From NCBI GenBank assembly GCA_043820875.1, contig JBDRDI010000016.1, positions 1 through 15,425 on the forward strand: a DNA stretch of 15,425 nucleotides. Reading direction: 5' to 3'. Below are positions 14,099-15,425 of this stretch, piece by piece. The notes under the pieces were generated by a model. The model was not told the DNA's origin. It ran no database searches and saw nothing but the letters and a program-made list of their open reading frames with translations. Source of the DNA: JBDRDI01 sp043820875 (GTDB taxonomy: Bacteria; Patescibacteriota; Patescibacteriia; Patescibacteriales; UBA12075). A program made the position numbers and the translations under genes. Position 1 is the stretch's first letter; every line of letters begins with the position of its first letter.

Positions 14099-14350
14099 TC
14101 AACCACTATTCCAGCGTGGTGGCGAACCATTAACAAAAGAAAAAATCGCCGCCAAAATGATAACACTCCACACGGAAAAACTAATGCTCCACAAATAACC
14201 GAACGTTATCGTTTTGGTGCCCAATATCGGCGCGAACCAATTCCACAAGGGGTATGCGGGAACAGCAACGAATAAACTGATTAGTACTATAACTAAAATT
14301 GTCCGCGTTGCGATGAAGATGATATCTGCCAGATTATCCAATCGCTTCAT
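14099..14350 (-). CDS. unrecognised two-helix membrane protein (83 aa)
   Basis: Not a family I recognise. It starts MKRLDNLADIIFIATRT and has two hydrophobic helices, about 8-34 (IIFIATRTILVIVLISLFVAVPAYPLW) and about 47-73 (ITFGYLWSISFSVWSVIILAAIFSF). These are joined by a short loop rich in aromatic and Pro residues, with a short polar C-terminus (NGSPPRWNSG). The SD is ideal: AGGAGG (14363-14358) with 7-nt spacing. That makes the start certain and the gene very likely real despite its length. It begins 50 bp after the stop of the DUF389 gene on the same strand and may share its transcript, suggesting a common membrane function; that is inference. Confidence 0.75.
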   Translation of the reverse strand: MKRLDNLADIIFIATRTILVIVLISLFVAVPAYPLWNWFAPILGTKTITFGYLWSISFSVWSVIILAAIFSFVNGSPPRWNSG

Positions 14351-14400
14351 TTGTTTTCCTCCTTTGGTCCCAATAAAATGTACTCTCCACTTTTGTATTA

Positions 14401-15114
14401 TTAATTACTATTTTTTTCTTTTATTTCTTTTTTAATCTTCTCTTCTTCTTTTATTTCTTTTTTAACCGCTTTTACGGTTTCTCTACGAACTTTATGAAAA
14501 CACAATACTGAAAAAATAATAATACTGCCAACGATTATACCAAATAAATTTAAAATAAAAGTTAAAATTGAACCGCGTATAATTTCCAAATTAAAATTGC
14601 CAATTCCAATGCCGATAACTGACAAAGGTGGCATAATTGAAACCGCAATCGCTACTCCAGGCAACATGGCTGACAGATTTTTCCTTGACCATGCAAAAGT
14701 AGCAGCCAAACCGGCCAAAAAGGCAACCAGCAAATAAGGAATATTGCTGACTAATCTCGAAGCAATCTCCAATTTCAATTCCGTTATAGGAAACAAAAAA
14801 GCAATAACAACTGAGATGCCAACAGTAATACCAATTGAACGTAAAATTATTTTGCTTGATCGCCAAACCAAATTTTTATCCGCGATTACCACGCCCAAAG
14901 ACAAGGTTAAAATTGGCGTTAACAAGGGGGTAATTAACATCCCGCCAATAATAATTGCCGAGTTATTCAAAATAAGGCCCAATGTGACAACACCAGTTGA
15001 AAGAATTAACATCAAATAAAAACTACCGGATAATCTGCTGGATTCAATCAAATCTTCAACCACGCGAACTTGATCTTTTTTTGTTACTTGTATATCTTCT
15101 TTATGATTAAACAT
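14401..15114 (-). CDS. DUF389-family integral membrane protein
   Basis: Function unknown for the family. 237 residues. Motifs typical of DUF389 are visible: SGSFYLMLILSTGVVTLGLI followed by NNSAIIIGGMLITPLLTPIL, with the conserved Asn-Ser and Gly-Met-Leu-Ile-x-Pro. Later comes ATFAWSRKNLSAMLPGVAIAVSIMPPL. About six hydrophobic helices span residues 30-205. The last 30 residues are a Lys/Glu-rich coiled-coil-like tail in the cytoplasm. It contains only the membrane core; the long N-terminal soluble part found in larger members is absent. No SD is present. Two TATAAT boxes sit directly upstream of the ATG, suggesting a leaderless transcript. Confidence 0.85.
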   Translation of the reverse strand: MFNHKEDIQVTKKDQVRVVEDLIESSRLSGSFYLMLILSTGVVTLGLILNNSAIIIGGMLITPLLTPILTLSLGVVIADKNLVWRSSKIILRSIGITVGISVVIAFLFPITELKLEIASRLVSNIPYLLVAFLAGLAATFAWSRKNLSAMLPGVAIAVSIMPPLSVIGIGIGNFNLEIIRGSILTFILNLFGIIVGSIIIFSVLCFHKVRRETVKAVKKEIKEEEKIKKEIKEKNSN

Positions 15115-15126
15115 ATTATAATTATA
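15115..15126 (-). promoter_or_regulatory. tandem TATAAT boxes at the DUF389 start
   Basis: Minus strand TATAAT at 15126-15121 and again at 15120-15115, directly before ATG (15114). The first would place the transcription start on the A of the ATG. The matching -35 (TTTATT) is weak. Confidence 0.4.
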
Positions 15127-15152
15127 ACATATTTAAATTTAAAAATAAATAA

Positions 15153-15181
15153 TTGACAGAATGAAAAAAATAATTTATATT
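15153..15181 (+). promoter_or_regulatory. tRNA-Gln promoter
   Basis: A perfect TTGACA (15153-15158), a 17-bp spacer and TATATT (15176-15181). The predicted start is near 15188, about 29 nt upstream of the mature tRNA. This is the closest match to the sigma-70 consensus in the window. Confidence 0.8.
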
Positions 15182-15183
15182 CT

Positions 15184-15214
15184 ATAAATAAAGGCTCAAA
15201 AAACCTTTATTTAT
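15184..15214. repeat. inverted repeat in the tRNA-Gln leader
   Basis: ATAAATAAAGG (15184-15194) and CCTTTATTTAT (15204-15214) form an 11-bp perfect stem with a 9-nt loop just before the tRNA. The first bases precede the predicted start, so only part of the stem (about 7 bp) would be in RNA. It may be a 5'-leader hairpin for processing or a terminator remnant. Confidence 0.6.
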
Positions 15215-15216
15215 TT

Positions 15217-15290
15217 TCGGGGATCGTCTAATGGTAGGACAGCGGCCTTTGAAGCCGTGAATCGGGGTTCGAATCCCTGTCCCCGAGCCA
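15217..15290 (+). tRNA. tRNA-Gln (anticodon TTG), CCA encoded
   Basis: 74 nt. The acceptor stem TCGGGGA (15217-15223) pairs with TCCCCGA near the 3' end; discriminator G, then CCA (15288-15290) encoded in the DNA. The D-arm has TAATGGTA. The anticodon stem is GCGGC/GCCGT, loop CTTTGAA, with TTG at 15249-15251 reading CAA (and CAG by wobble). The T-arm has GGTTCGAATCC. All arms are intact. Confidence 0.97.
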
Positions 15291-15302
15291 AATTGTATTT
15301 CA

Positions 15303-15330
15303 AAAAGAGGGCTGTAAACCCTCTTTTGTT
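15303..15330. terminator. terminator between tRNA-Gln and the convergent gene
   Basis: AAAAGAGGG (15303-15311) with CCCTCTTTT (15319-15327), a 9-bp perfect stem and 7-nt loop. T-runs on both sides make it usable from the tRNA (plus) and from the minus-strand gene entering from the right. Confidence 0.85.
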
Positions 15331-15348
15331 ATATTAAAATTATGTTTT

Positions 15349-15425
15349 TTATTTCCTCGCATACTTCCTCACCGCTAAATAACTGGCAATAATGTTAATG
15401 GTGGCGGCGCAAACAAATTGCAAGC
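15349..15425 (-). CDS. C-terminal end of a membrane protein, possibly FtsX-like (partial)
   Basis: The reading frame enters from the right edge and ends with TAA at 15349-15351. The visible 25 or so residues are a hydrophobic stretch (LQFVCAATINIIASYLAV) followed by a basic end (RKYARK). A last transmembrane helix followed by (A/S)VR(R/K)-type basic residues is typical of FtsX-family ABC permeases, but the fragment is too short to decide. The terminator at 15303-15330 lies just downstream, which supports a real gene end. Confidence 0.55.
   Translation of the reverse strand, partial: LQFVCAATINIIASYLAVRKYARK

Noticed and set aside
14093..14275. Plus-strand ORF antisense to the two-helix gene
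   Set aside because: The minus-strand gene has an ideal SD and clear membrane helices; the plus frame has neither.
1..15425. Mobile elements, CRISPR arrays, phage genes or an origin
   Set aside because: No transposase or integrase motifs, no regularly spaced repeats and no DnaA-box cluster were seen by eye; dnaB, dnaG and recR alone do not indicate an origin.

Overview
The window is AT-rich, compactly organised bacterial DNA. Almost every gene is housekeeping: ribosomal proteins, primase, sigma factor, replicative helicase, RecR and RodA. Gaps are short and there are no insertion sequences, phage genes or CRISPR arrays. The gene style suggests a streamlined-genome bacterium, most likely of the Patescibacteria/CPR type. 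Points in favour are core genes without Shine-Dalgarno (SD) sites, an unrecognised 340-aa single-pass protein fused into the RodA operon, and a lysine-rich extension on RpoD. This assignment is inference from style, not from a marker gene.

Layout. Positions 1-2810 (minus) form an operon: a 340-aa single-pass membrane protein, then rodA, then ribosomal protein L25 (running off the left edge). It is divergent from dnaB-ybaB-recR (plus, 2893-5205). That operon meets rplU (minus) at an 88-bp palindrome that contains both stop codons. Next come gdhA and the RarA/MgsA-type ATPase (minus, 5719-8228). A GC-rich plus-strand unit at 8239-8441 has its own promoter and terminator; it is either a small RNA or a frameshifted micro-ORF. 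The dnaG-rpoD pair (minus, 8532-11698) overlaps by ATGA and has its own promoter.

Accessory stretch, 11795-14350. Two unrecognised genes with strong SD sites sit on the minus strand (11862-12644) and end in their own terminator. A self-contained unit at 12817-13110 probably encodes a 50-aa one-helix membrane protein. An EamA/DMT exporter (plus) follows, then a two-helix membrane protein with a perfect SD (minus).

Right end. A DUF389 membrane protein (minus) is followed by tRNA-Gln(TTG) with a promoter, a leader hairpin and a terminator. The C-terminal end of a membrane protein (minus) runs off the right edge.

Together the core genes cover replication (DnaB, DnaG), recombination and repair (RecR, YbaB, RarA), transcription (RpoD), translation (L21, L25, tRNA-Gln) and cell-wall elongation (RodA). 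Glutamate dehydrogenase is the only metabolic enzyme. The most unusual items are the 8239-8441 unit, the hidden 50-aa gene, the two-gene SD-bearing cassette, the RpoD lysine tail and the long palindromic terminator.
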